A stretch of DNA of 64,000 bases, from the NCBI RefSeq assembly GCF_932526225.1, contig NC_064043.1:4455501-4519500 (forward strand), read 5' to 3'. The position numbers and the translations under genes were made by a program. This document shows, piece after piece, positions 22,001 through 33,841 of the stretch. The stretch is from Nematostella vectensis. Its lineage: Eukaryota > Cnidaria > Anthozoa > Actiniaria > Edwardsiidae. The notes below the pieces were generated by a model. The model worked only from the letters and a program-made list of their open reading frames with translations. It was not told the DNA's origin and searched no databases. Position 1 is the stretch's first letter. The number at the start of each line of letters is the position of its first letter.

Positions 22001-24677
22001 ATCCCCTCCGGTATTCCTATCTCCTACGGTCTACCTATCTCCTACGGTCTACCTGTCCCCTCCGGTATTCCTATCTCCTACGGTCTACCTATCTCCTACG
22101 GTCTACCTGTCCCCTCCGGTATTCCTATCTCCTACGGTCTACCTGTCCCCTCCGGTATTCCTATCTCCTACGGTCTACCTATCTCCTACGGTCTACCTGT
22201 CCCCTCCGGTATTCCTATCTCCTACGGTCTACCTATCTCCTACGATTCACCTAGCTCTATTCCCCTCCGGTATTCCTATCTCCTACGGTCTACCTATCTC
22301 CCACGATTCACCTAGCTCTATTCCCCTCCGGTATTCCTATCTCCTACGGTCTACCTATCTCCTACGGTCTACCTGTCCCCTCCGGTATTCCTATCTCCTA
22401 CGGTCTACCTATCGCATACGGTCTACCTATCTCCTACGGTCTACCTGTCCCCTCCGGTATTCCTATCTCCTACGGTCTACCTATCTCCTACGGTCTACCT
22501 GTCCCCTCCGGTATTCCTATCTCCTACGGTCTACCTATCTCCTACGGTCTACCTGTCCCCTCCGGTATTCCTATCTCCTACGGTCTACCTGTCCCCTCCG
22601 GTATTCCTATCTCCTACGGTTTACCTATTTCCTACGGTCTACCTGTCCCCTCCGGTATTCCTATCTCCTACGGTCTACCTATCTCCTACGGTCTACCTGT
22701 CCCCTCCGGTATTCCTATCTCCTACGGTCTAACTGTCCCCTCCGGTATTCCTATTTCCTACGGTCTACCTATCTCCTACGGTCTACCTGTCCCCTCCGGT
22801 ATTCCTATCTCCTACGGTCTACCTATCTCATACGGTCTACCTGTCCCCTCCGGTATTCCTATCTCCTACGGTCTACCTATCTCCTACGGTCTACCTGTCC
22901 CCTCCGGTATTCCTATCTCCTACGGTCTACCTATCTCCTACGGTCTACCTGTCCCCTCCGGTATTCCTATCTCCTACGGTCTACCTATCTCCTACGATTC
23001 ACCTAGCTCTATTCCCCTCCGGTATTCCTATCTCCTACGGTCTACCTATCTCCCACGATTCACCTAGCTCTATTCCCCTCCGGTATTCCTATCTCCTACG
23101 GTCTACCTATCTCCTACGGTCTACCTGTCCCCTCCGGTATTCCTATCTCCTACGGTCTACCTATCTCCTACGGTCTACCTGTCTCCTCCGGTATTCCTAT
23201 CTCCTACGGTCTACCTATCTCATACGGTCTACCTATCTCCTACGGTCTACCTGTCCCCTCCGGTATTCCTATCTCCTACGGTCTACCTATCTCCTACGGT
23301 CTACCTGTCCCCTCCGGTATTCCTATCTCCTACGGTCTAACTGTCCCCTCCGGTATTCCTATTTCCTACGGTCTACCTATCTCCTACGGTCTACCTGTCC
23401 CCTCCGGTATTCCTATCTCCTACGGTCTACCTATCTCATACGGTCTACCTGTCCCCTCCGGTATTCCTATCTCCTACGGTCTACCTATCTCCTACGGTCT
23501 ACCTGTCCCCTCCGGTATTCCTATCTCCTACGGTCTACCTATCTCCTACGGTCTACCTGTCCCCTCCGGTATTCCTATCTCCTACGGTCTACCTATCTCC
23601 TACGATTCACCTAGCTCTATTCCCCTCCGGTATTCCTATCTCCTACGGTCTACCTATCTCCCACGATTCACCTAGCTCTATTCCCCTCCGGTATTCCTAT
23701 CTCCTACGGTCTACCTATCTCCTACGGTCTACCTGTCCCCTCCGGTATTCCTATCTCCTACGGTCTACCTATCTCCTACGGTCTACCTGTCTCCTCCGGT
23801 ATTCCTATCTCCTACGGTCTACCTATCTCATACGGTCTACCTATCTCCTACGGTCTACCTGTCCCCTCCGGTATTCCTATCTCCTACGGTCTACCTGTCC
23901 CCTCCGGTATTCTAATCTCCTACGATTCACCTAGCTCTATTTCCCTCCGGTATTCCTATCTCCTACGGTCTACCTATCTCCTACGGTCTACCTATCTCAT
24001 ACGGTCTACCTATCTCCTACGGTCTACCTGTCCCCTCCGGTATTCCTATCTCCTACGGTCTACCTGTCCCCTCCGGTATTCTAATCTCCTACGATTCACC
24101 TAGCTCTATTCCCCTCCGGTATTCCTATCTCCTACGGTCTACCTATCTCCTACGATTCACCTAGCTCTATTCCCCTCCGGTATTCCTATCTCCTACGGTT
24201 TACCCATCTCATACTGCCCCCTACAGTCTACCTGTCTCCTACGAGTCACCTGAGCTCTCGTCCGCCTCCGGTCTACATGTCTCATCTTTGCGAAACCACA
24301 AGTAGTACGGAAACCTGAGTTACGCTGGACCCCGCCCTTCTGGGTCGTACTGTCTACATATGACCCGGATGCTCAATCCCCCCAAAAAACCTCCCCCTTG
24401 ACATAATGCTTTAATACAACCATTTTTACCCCTCTCCCGCCCGCCCCACAGACTTCGATAATTCCACCTGCCAACTCAAATCGATTTTTAGTCATGTAAC
24501 CTGTACCCAAATTTTCGAGAGCCAAGTACAGTTCGTGAAATCTAAAAACATATCTGCTAAGAGATTTTAAAGTGTAGAAAGTTAATTAAAGCCCTTACCG
24601 AAGTCGAATGAAATTGTGGTGTTCCTTGAATAGTTGGGACACCCGTGTTTGCGTTGTACATATCCTGAATAATTCGC
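19061..24677 (-). CDS. unrecognised Pro/Ser/Gly-rich protein, last three coding exons (5' end unresolved)
   Basis: Exons in transcript order: 24677-24599, 20904-20784, 20308-19061 (stop at 19061). Phases agree (1/2, then 2, then 0) and give about 482 codons. The final exon alone holds 415 residues: Tyr/Pro/Gln/Gly-rich at first (PPGYVYNHQGAQYQQYG), then Ser/Thr-rich with an RPPPGF motif and a basic end near HRAPQ...RRMK. This looks like a long disordered tail of the sort seen on RNA-binding regulators, but I recognise no domain and assign no function. The middle exon has an alternative acceptor about 20 bases upstream. The first listed exon lacks a start in the used frame, so earlier exons must exist. 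A run-in ORF starts at 20404, but conservation of style begins at the acceptor. Confidence 0.6.
20487..20747. mobile_element. 261-bp CAGGGG-ended DNA element with internal ORF
   Basis: The left end is caggggcaggtccaggattt and the right end, reversed, is caggggtggaaacaggggg. These ends resemble hAT-type termini. The flanking atttt at 20482-20486 and 20748-20752 may be a 5-bp target copy; hAT usually makes 8 bp. A minus-strand reading frame of about 63 codons crosses almost all of it. It lies in an intron of the 19061-24677 gene. Confidence 0.6.
21105..24275. repeat. about 3.2-kb minisatellite, 18-bp unit with higher-order structure
   Basis: Two 18-mers dominate: ctatctcctacggtctac (A) and ctgtcccctccggtattc (B), usually as A-A-B. 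They are interspersed with a 43-bp variant containing gattcacctagctctattc. A whole block is repeated with a 608-bp shift: the rare aactgtcccc variant is at 22731 and 23339, and the ccacgattca variant at 23053 and 23661. The array lies within an intron of the minus-strand gene. The A and B units have no stop in any plus frame, while the minus strand has stops in all three. Confidence 0.95.
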
Positions 24678-26113
24678 CTAAAAACATAATACATAGGTCA
24701 GGCCTTTTGTGAGAGGCACCTTATTAAACGTTTAAAACAATTCCTTTAACGCGTTTACCAGGGATAATCCAGGGACAGTTGAACGACAGACAGTGACAGT
24801 TGAACGAGAGAGTGAATTGTTTTGCTACGCGACAAAGCAGACCATCGCGCGCGCGCTGTTTGCGACGAAACGTACGTGTTGTCCTCAATGTACGCTATAG
24901 TCCAGGGGGTCGTTTCTCAAAAGTCCCGATAAACCCGTAAACCCGGAAAATCACCCGGTAAGCCCCCGATAAACTTTACGGGTGTTTCTCAAAACGTCCG
25001 TTATTGTAGGGCCCGGAAAAAAATCCCGGTAACTCGCTCGGTAACTTACGGGAGCTCAAGAGCTCAAGATACCCAAAACAATGTTTTTCCTTAATATTTT
25101 CAGCTGAATTTATAGATCAACTATTCATCTAGAATTGGCCAAGTTGAACTATCCAATTTGGTGCTTTTTTCCGATTAAATCTCGCCATTTTCAAGTTGTG
25201 TCAAGTTGTAGTGATTTTTCATCACTTGAGGAAACCATATCACTGCCCGGAAAGAAGTGGGCCAATCACGGCTAACATCAATTTATGGGATTCCCTACCA
25301 GCCAATCAGGTTTACTTTTCTGTCAAATGATTTGACATTTAGCTGTCAACCGTGCGCCCCAAAAAATGTAAACAACTTTGCGAAGGTATTGGAAGTTTGC
25401 TACAAAATTCAAACTAGCGCCGCTTTTTTGGAATTTGATTTTCAATCACATTTTTTTGCGTTTTTATAGAAAACAAATCCCAAGCAGCTCGCTGATATTC
25501 CTTCACATGTACAAAACATTCTTTTCAACTTAGCGATGATCGATTTTTGGAGCTAGACTATGTAAGCTAGCGCAAAAGAACACAATTTCTTTCTTTTTTT
25601 TTTGTAACTCGTGATTCATTTTCGCCTGCTCCTCCATAACATCCTCGCTTTTCGAGAACATACTAGTGGCGGTTAAAAACGGGAACAAGAATTTAGAAAA
25701 AAATTGTAAAGAAGGTAATTTAATTCATTGAAAATCTCATTTATTCTCCCATGATCAACCTTTAGTAAATTGTTATGATATTTAGAATTCAGCTTTTTTA
25801 ACCAAGGCCCCGGCTCGCATCAGGCAGTCAAGAGAGCATTTTTATGCTCTCTTTTGTCTTTTGCTCTTGATTAGTTTCTAAAAATTGATTTAGACCATAA
25901 TGATATGTGTTTAGCAGATACATTGTGAAAATAAATTTTAGCTTTGTATGGGTCTTGCAGACAGGTGGCAAATTGCTTTACGCACGACCATAGATCACTC
26001 CGTCTCTTGCAAGACAACGACATGAGATTTGATCTGTAAAGAAAAAGCTAAACTCTTGGTTCCCCGGCCTCTTTTGTTTGAGATTAAAAAAACATTCCCG
26101 TTTTTGTATTGGG
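24678..26113. other. region between the minus gene and the secreted-protein gene; no exon resolved
   Basis: It should contain the upstream exons or promoter of the minus-strand gene and the promoter of the plus-strand gene. A repetitive-looking stretch with tttctcaaaa and cccgataaac words (24905-25070) resembles a mobile-element fragment, but I cannot define its ends. Short ORFs have no recognisable content. Confidence 0.4.
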
Positions 26114-29100
26114 ATGCGGTTTTGCGGATTGTCCCGATATCTCTATGTTCTGGAGACTCTTTTTATTCTGGTTTTGCATTGGGAATCAGGTAAGAAATTA
26201 ACCATTACATCCATAGCAGACACTTGAACAGAACGCATGTATTTTTGTTAGTTAATTCAATGGAGTGCGAAGACGTGACAGGTTTTCGCAGACACGCTTA
26301 AAGTTTTGTAAAAACTGCTGAAAAGCTGCGTGCATATGTTTCACTTGAGCGAGTTGAACCATTCTGGGATAAGGAATGCATTTTTTTTGCTTGAAATATA
26401 CATCTTTACTTTTTCAAACCACAACGTATATGACTTCACATTCATATTTATTTAGAGTCCGCGTGATTGTCCTATTTTCGTTTTCGTGTTCCTCCTCCTA
26501 CACGGGTATGTTGCGAAAAACTAATTAATTTTGTATTGAAGTTAGTGAATCTTTAACAGATGGCGGTTACTGTTCTTATTAAAAGTTTTGAAAAATGATG
26601 CCATTAAACTGAGCTTAGCGAATGGGAACATTTGATCTCCAAAACTACATTAGGTCTAGTATCAGACGAGGTCAGTTGGCTTGCTTTATTATTATTTGTG
26701 CCTTTTAGACCAGAAGTAATTGTTCGACTTTTTTCTGGGGGGAAGGGGGGGGACTTTTTTTACCGACCTTTCAAATACCTTCTCTTTACCCTTGTATTTA
26801 CGCTTGTTTTTTCTTGTCTTACTGCCTTCCTTTATTCTTCTAGCATGCTCGGAGTTGTCGCCTCCATGTCGAATATTAAAACTACTCGAAGAGATACCAG
26901 GCCGAGCTCTACTAAATCACACATTCAAGACAATAAACAACGCGAAGGGGAAGTGGGCGTGTGAGTATGAGTGTTTTATGGAAACACGCTGCCTGTCTTT
27001 CAACTATAGGCCCAGACCTAAGCCCAGAGCGAAAAACAAGGGCGGGACGGAATATATCTGTCAGTTGAATGACTCGGATGAAAAGAAGAATTTTAAGAAC
27101 ATGGCTGATGTGAGCGAATCTGTGTATCAAGGTTTTGAGGTAAGATACGGATATTTCCTTTTTTGACTGACGAGTGCATTTCCTGACGTAGGTGCCAATT
27201 ACAAAGAAAGGGCCAAGGAACGTATTCATTCGAAAGATAAACGCATATTTTTATTTTGTAATTGCATAGATGATCTTGGTAAGCCATAATTTTTTACAGC
27301 TTATGCAGTCAGTTGACATATAATATACCAGTTGCATTACGTCTAACCGAGAGACCATGATGGTCTCTTGACGTCTAACCCATACTAAGAGCATAAGCGC
27401 GCTGAAAACACAACTAGCAGCATCCTCACTTTCTTAACCTTGTCCTGACCTAGCTGCATTCTAAGTATAAGACAAGCGACGTCATTGCACGTTTTGCAAT
27501 GCGTTTCTGTGAAATATGATCATTACGTCTCTTAGTCAACCTTGTCCCAGGCGTTCTTACCGGGTTTCCTGTGTTCAACCTTGTCCCAGGCGTTCTTACC
27601 GGGTTTCCTTTGTTCAACCTTGTCCCAGGGGTTCTTACCGGGTTTCCTGTGTTCAACCTTGTCCCAGGCGTTCTTACCGGGTTTCCTGTGTTCAACCTTG
27701 TCCCAGGCGTTCTTACCGGGTTTCCTGTGTTCAACCTTGTCCCAGGCGTTCTTACCGGGTTTCCTGTGTTCAACCTTGTCCCAGGCGTTCTTACCGGGTT
27801 TCCTGTGTTCAACCTTGTCCCAGGCGTTCTTACCGGGTTTCCTGTGTTCAACCTTGTCCCAGGCGTTCTTACCGGGTTTCCTGTGTTCAACCTTGTCCCA
27901 GGCGTTCTTACCGGGTTTCCTGTGTTCAACCTTGTCCCAGGCGTTCTTACCGGGTTTTTTGTGCTTGTGAACAGTGAGGCAGAGTGGGGCCTGTGACTAG
28001 CTGTTTTTCTGTGAGGTCGAAACTCCTGCCAACCACAGAAAACCCAATCAGACACCCGGGTAAGAGCGTCTTGGACTACACTGGGATACTGAAATATGGT
28101 TCTGGCCTTGTCTCTTTTCGGCCTAACCCCGATTTGTTGTTTGGATTGCTGCAAATCACGTGTCAAGTTTAATACTCACGAAATCGTCTGCTTTTTTGTT
28201 GTCGCTTGTTTTTTTTTTTTGTTTTTTTGTTTTTTTTGCTTTCAATGAATAAACATACCCATACCTTTTTTAACTCTTTCCTACTGTGCCCCCTTAGAAT
28301 GTTTGTAATAACAGACCTTGCCCGGATGATCGGTCAACCTGTGGTATAACGGATTCCTCGCACAGCTGTTTGTGTCGACCTGGATTTGAAGGAGAGAAAT
28401 GCTCGGGTACGTGTAGGTCTGCAAAACAGAAACAGAGTCATCTGATAATCATCATCTTTGTGCAAGTAAGCGCGAGGAAGAAGAAATAGTAATAGTAATA
28501 GTTACTTCATTACATGGATTTTACCGAAACATTTAGAACTATATTGGATATAGACACAACCTAGCCCGAACCCAACCCAACATAAGATAATATAACATAA
28601 ATATGGCATGACATCGAAGGCACATCTTACGTCTTCCAACCTCGATTTTTTTATAGACATAGATGAGTGCGCTGTTAGTCGTGATTCACCGTGCGACAAA
28701 AACGCAGAGTGCAACAACACTGTTGGCTCTTATAAATGCACTTGCAAGCCTGGATACACTGGAGACGGAAAAACATGTCAAGGTATTGATCCGAATGCAA
28801 TATGATTAAAAAACATAAAATTTTATCTAGTTAAACTATTCGTCTTGTTTTTTTTTTATAGACATAGATGAGTGCGCCATTAGTGGTGATTCGCCATGCG
28901 ACAAAAACGCAGAGTGCAACAACACTGTTGGCTCTTATACGTGCACTTGCAATCCTGGATACACTGGAGACGGGAAAACTTGTGATGGTATTGTTCAAAT
29001 ACAATATGACTAAAACGCAGAGTGTAACAACACTGTTGGCTCTTATACGTGTACTTGCAAGCCTTGATACACAGGAGACGGAAAAATGTGTCAAGGATTA

Positions 29101-30168
29101 AATTGTTATGATTTTACTTGTGTGTAGATATTCTTTACTGTGCGAATGACTGATACTGCACTGTTTGCCCCAGAAGACCTATGCAAGGAACAGTGAATTT
29201 GCGTGTACTTGCAAGCCTTGATACACAGGAGACGAAAAAATGAATCAAGGATTAAATTGTTATGATTTTACTTGTGTAAATATTCTTTACTGTGCGAATG
29301 ACTGATACTGCACTGTTTGCCCCAGAAGACCTGTGCAAGGAACAGTGAATGCGTTTCACTTTTTGGTTTGAATCATTTCATCATTTTTCTTTCGCTTTAT
29401 TTCTCCGTTAATTCGAGCATTTACGATAATAGTATGAAACCTAGTCTAGGAAATCTGCAAAATCCGTCAAATCAAACAAACGATTAATTTTTGAGATTTA
29501 GATATTGATGTACCAAAGCCTCCACCAGTGGTTACCACAACAGTCAGGGATCGTATAACAACAACTAGGTTGATATAGAAAAGGCCTTTTCCAATATGCG
29601 AAATATTACCTTATAAATACGGTCCCAAATCATCATTCATTCTCTACCAACAATTCCCATTCCAGAATGATAGGAAAAAAACGAGCCCTTAGTGACGGCT
29701 TTTGTTGTGTTGTATAGACATAGACGAGTGCAAATAGGGCAATTGCGACCCTTTTTGCACTCGTCTTTGTTTATAAAACACAAACCGATCACTAACCAAA
29801 ATGAATAGTGAGAATTGTCAGTGAATATGCTTTATCTACTTGCAGATGTCAACGAGTGCACCACCAACCCTGATATCTGCAACGGAGAATGTACCAATTA
29901 CAATGGATCCTACACGTGCAAGTGCCGTGATAAATCTAATACAATGTCACAAGCTCCTCACTGTATACAAGGTAAATAGTAGCATCATAGTCCCTTTAAC
30001 AAGACCGTTTGGCCGCTTCTCTTCCCTGATACACTTGATGCAGATCAAAAATCTTGAAGCAATACCTACACTTGGAAGGGAATAAAGGGGAGAGGAAGTC
30101 ACCTGGACTTCATCACTATCAAGCTGATGCTAACTGTGATTGGTGGTGATGGGCACAGTTTGGGCGTA

Positions 30169-30218
<50 letters not shown>

Positions 30219-31384
30219 AATGATGATATTTTCATGATGATAATGATCGTAGTAGTGGTTATAAGATGACAATAATGATGATTGGAGAATGGTGATGATG
30301 ATGATGACGACGACGATGATTAGATTGGTTGCGGTATTGAAAATGATTACCAGTATGTTTATGGTGAACTTGGCAAAGAAGTCGATGCTTACCAATGTGA
30401 AATATTCTTAGCTACTACCTGCCTAGCCACAAAGCGTGCGATGCCAAATGCGATAGACGGCCTTTATTGGATAAAACCGCCAAACAACAGCGACGCACTG
30501 CAGGCGTACTGTGATATGACGTCATATGGAGGAGGCTGGACGATGTGTTATACTGTTGACAATAAGGCTGAGCCAAAGACGAAAACTCAGTACGATGAAA
30601 AAAAACCATACCCGCAAAAGGGTTACGGGACAGACTGCAACAATATTCCAGTAAGTACGCATCTTATAAGCGCAAGAACCACATATCAACTATGTCTAAC
30701 AGCAGGTTAAAAAAAAATTAAACTTCAAGATGTCTTTACTACTTTGTTTCCATTTCCAACACCCTCTCTCTTCAATCAGCCCCCCTCCCCCTACTTGTTG
30801 AGAGCTTCTACGGTATCATTCCAGAATTCCAGAGAGCTCCCAGAGATTCGCGTATCTCTCTCCCTCTGTTGTCCGTAATATGGGCTTTTGCTATATGGTG
30901 TAAACTGAGACTGGCAGAGAAACATTTTATATTATTGACCGTTTTCAATTTTTTTTTTTTTCTTCATCAGTTCAAAGACGTGATTTATATATTGGAGAGA
31001 ACAAAGGAGAGTGTTTACTTCACAAGTGACAATAAAAATCTGCCTCTCACGCTAGCCACCAGCTACGATATACCAATCTATGGAACCTGGTACCCAGCCG
31101 GGCAGACCCTGAATGGCAACCGCACTGTCAGTACTAAGTACGACTTTCAGATGATGATATGCGACCAGCAAGACAAGCATCCGTTTGAGGGAGTGATGGT
31201 CAGCGGTATAGTTAACAATTGCTATAAGTATTGTGACAACCGTAATCATTGGTGCAGCGATAAAATGTCTGTCTATTTTCGCACTGGAGGGGAGGGGGGA
31301 GAATACGACGGTGTTGCGTTTAATACAAATGGTTATATAGGAAGAGAATTGCCCAAAGACATTATAAGCGTCGGACTACGATAA
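26114..31384 (+). CDS. secreted PAN/apple-like, EGF and fibrinogen-like domain protein
   Basis: Coding exons: 26114-26189, 26844-27139, 28298-28406, 28657-28782, 28862-28987, 29846-29971, 30412-30650, 30971-31384. Phases agree and give 503 residues plus stop. In order: a hydrophobic signal peptide (about 1-25); a PAN/apple-like module with [16 protein letters not shown] (to 124); an EGF (125-160); three EGFs, two of which start DIDEC and one DVNEC, the calcium-binding consensus (161-286), with each module an exactly 126-bp 1-1 phase exon; and a fibrinogen-like C-terminus with GGGWTMCYT. Its last exon is divergent, so full fibrinogen fold status is uncertain. It is likely an extracellular recognition or matrix protein. 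A different ATG at 26145 is out of phase with exon 2. Confidence 0.8.
27537..27960. repeat. 39-bp minisatellite, 11 copies
   Basis: The near-identical unit begins ttcaaccttgtcccaggcg and continues ttcttaccgggtttcctgtg. Because 39 is a multiple of three, stop-free frames run through it on both strands. It lies in the intron between the PAN exon and the first EGF exon of the secreted-protein gene, so the long ORFs over it are not credible coding regions. Confidence 0.92.
29008..29350 (+). pseudogene. decayed EGF exon copies
   Basis: Bases 29008-29094 repeat the second half of the 28862-28987 EGF exon ([16 protein letters not shown]) but change the next Trp/Gly codon region to a TGA stop and lack the DIDEC start. 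A further copy of its tail with flanking intron is at about 29203-29350, a tandem duplicate of 29075-29205. Neither can be spliced into the protein in frame. Confidence 0.8.
29502..29568 (+). other. possible Thr/Pro-rich linker exon (unused or alternative)
   Basis: An acceptor-donor bounded 67-bp piece starts DIDV and then becomes Pro/Thr-rich ([11 protein letters not shown]). Including it between the 28862 and 29846 exons would shift the frame and hit a stop. It is therefore either a relic of an EGF-plus-linker exon or needs another exon I cannot see. Confidence 0.3.
30165..30320. repeat. (GAT)n microsatellite
   Basis: An almost pure gat/atg run (about 30169-30217) is followed by interrupted copies. 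It is intronic in the secreted-protein gene, and the ORF over it is poly-Ile artefact. Confidence 0.9.
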
Positions 31385-32657
31385 AATATATTTTCTTTTT
31401 CTGGGGCCCCCTTCTTAGGCAATAGCGGGCAATATCAGGATAAACGATTTCATTTATGTATGCCAAGAGAAAGACGAAAATGCGATTTCAAAATAACTTC
31501 ATCCATTAAAAGCGAAATGCCTGAGTTTTTTTCTAATCCAAGCGTTTTATTCTCAAACTAATGTACCATTTCCTTAATAATACTGTATATAATGTTCTCT
31601 TCATTTTAGAATTGTTTTGTTAACACCGGAAAATAGACCATGGCATGTTTTTATGTTGGCAAATCGAAAACTTTTCGACTAGAAAAATTGCAGTTATCAA
31701 CAGAATCGAATATTGGTGTTAATACAGTACCAAGCTCTTTGAATTCGACAAATGGTTTGTTTACATTAAATAGCCTATATCAATACATACCAACTTTTTT
31801 AGGAGAATTGATACACTTTCCCAACAAGTAAATTCCAAACATAGCAAAATATGAATCGAACACTGCTGTTAAACTGTGTGAAGCTTATCATACACTCTTG
31901 TGTCGTTGGATATACTGATATATCCTGATATTCTCATTACTCTCAGAATACAGGGATTTCCATTTATAAAGCAACCATGATGCATCGCGCGCTACGATAA
32001 ATTGATTCCACATAGTGCAACCTTATTTAAAATACGTGTGTACATAGCACGTGTGTACATAGCACGTGTGTACATAGCACGTGTGTACATAAAACATGTG
32101 TATGAAGTCCATTCAGCCAGGGCCGTAGCAGGGGGTGGGGCACTGGGGGCACGTGCCCCCCAAATATTGTCAACATTTTAATGACCACGGAAGGGGTGTG
32201 ACTATACCCCCAATGCTTTCTTAATTTTCTTGTATCGTGCCCTCTCCCCCAACTTTTCGAGGGCTGCCAAAGCTCTGTAAGCTGATATTATAAGGAAAAA
32301 ATCCAGCACGTTCAGAGCAAATGTATAGTAATAATACCAATAGTATATGTATATATATATAGTCGAAACTTTGTATAAACATATAACCGCAAAAATATTT
32401 ATATCGTTATATCGAAAAATATTTCTATTGAAACTCTCGGTTTAACGATATTCTTGGTAATGTGCAAGACAAGGTGTTTATATAGTTATGAGTATTAACA
32501 CTTGGTGCATTTTATTGTTATACCTAGAAAATCGTTATTTACCGAACATAGCTATATGGATTTGTCTTCATGTAAATTTTTATTGCCAGCGCTAAATAAA
32601 TTTTAACAAGGCCAGCCATAGCGGGGGAAGGGGCGACTGTACCAAGTAAAATAGGGA

Positions 32658-32812
32658 ACACCAAAAACTGGTATTCGACTCCGCCAATTTTCGTCTTTAA
32701 TAAGACTTCTTGTGGCGCGAGACACTAAAACATTACAACCTGTAAAAAGATTGTAACGATTCACCAGTCTGAAGACGAAAAATTGTCAGAGTCGAATACC
32801 AGTTTTTGGTGT
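32658..32812. mobile_element. 155-bp fold-back MITE with about 42-bp terminal inverted repeats
   Basis: Both ends read acaccaaaaactggtattcg inward, and the match continues with small differences through the tcgtctt words at about 32690 and 32775. There is no coding capacity. Confidence 0.8.
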
Positions 32813-32876
32813 ATTGTATTTATTCTTCTGGTTTACGATCACGACTATTTAGGGCTTTTGCGTCGATTCCCAGTAG

Positions 32877-33305
32877 AATAGGAGTATTACTAAGGCTGTG
32901 TTTACATTTGGTATTTTGTAATAGGAGTATTACTAAGGCTGTGTTTACATTTGGTATTTTGTAATAGGAGTATTACTAAGGCTTTGTTTACATTTGGTAT
33001 TTTGTAATAGGAGTATTTCTAAGGCTGTGTTTACATTTGGTATTTTGTAATAGGACTATTACTAAGGCTGTGTTTACATTTGGTATTTTGTAATAGGAGT
33101 ATTACTAAGGCTGTGTTTACATTTGGTATTTTGTAATAGTAGTATTACTAAGGCTGTGTTTACATTTGGTATTTTGTAACAGGAGTATTACTAAGGCTGT
33201 GTTTACATTTGGTATTTTGTAATAGTAGTATTACTAAGGCTGTGTTTACATTTGGTATTTTGTAACAGGAGTATTACTAAGGCTGTGTTTTGGTATTTTG
33301 TAATG
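32877..33305. repeat. 43-bp minisatellite, about 10 copies
   Basis: The unit contains aggagtattactaaggctgt followed by gtttacatttggtattttgt. Most copies differ by one base, and the last copy is shortened. It is intergenic. Confidence 0.93.
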
Positions 33306-33591
33306 TGCGCCAACTGCGATAAAAAGACGAGTGCCCTCGTAAAGCTGATGTGTTAGTGTTTACTGTTTGTCCGATTTTGGGCAAAAATGCAAAATAAAGT
33401 TTTCTGGCCGAGAATTCTCGGGTGTTTCGAGAAACGGGCGCCAGGCATGTTACATAGGGGTGGCATTTTCGACAAAGATGCGCATAAGCTCGTATACAAT
33501 GGACCTCTCTAAATACGGGCCACTACTTCGCATCGAATTTATCTCACGCGTTTCTGAGAATTTTAACGCAAGCCCCCCTGCTCTTATTCTC

Positions 33592-33841
33592 TTAAAGCCG
33601 CATTGTCACCAGTTTACTTCCGGTCGATTACGTAACAATCTCCGATGATTTTTAACGGAAAAGGCGAAAAATATTTCAAAATATTGCAGGCAGTGTGTTT
33701 ATTGGAAGTTATTTGTGGATGTGATTGATAATTTACAGCGGATGGCCTGTTTAATATCTCGGATTTTAATAGATTGTTTTGTCTTTTAACGGTTGAGGTT
33801 TCCGTCGGACCGGAAGTAAACTGGTGACAATGCGGCTTTAA
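33592..33841. mobile_element. 250-bp TTAA-flanked MITE (family A, copy 2)
   Basis: Same family as 12107-12347, with the inverted ends TTAAAGCCGCATTGTCACC and the shared interior (gtgattgataatttac, cggttgaggtttccgtc). TTAA is present at each end. It is about 500 bp from the 3' end of the GPCR. Confidence 0.88.

Noticed and set aside
21105..24275. CRISPR-like array or other direct-repeat immunity locus
   Set aside because: Units are head to tail with no unique spacers, and the window is clearly animal nuclear DNA.
26145..26189. ATG at 26145 ([10 protein letters not shown]) as the start of the secreted protein
   Set aside because: It leaves phase 0 at the donor, while the PAN exon needs phase 1; the ATG at 26114 gives the right phase and still a hydrophobic leader.
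26458..26508. Short hydrophobic exon between signal peptide and PAN exon
   Set aside because: It has AG/GT borders, but inserting it puts the PAN exon out of frame and reaches a stop.
27450..28166. 238-codon minus ORF of 13-residue repeats as a gene
   Set aside because: It lies over a 39-bp minisatellite inside an intron whose flanking exons join in phase on the plus strand.
30099..30395. 98-codon poly-Ile ORF
   Set aside because: Reverse translation of a (GAT)n tract.
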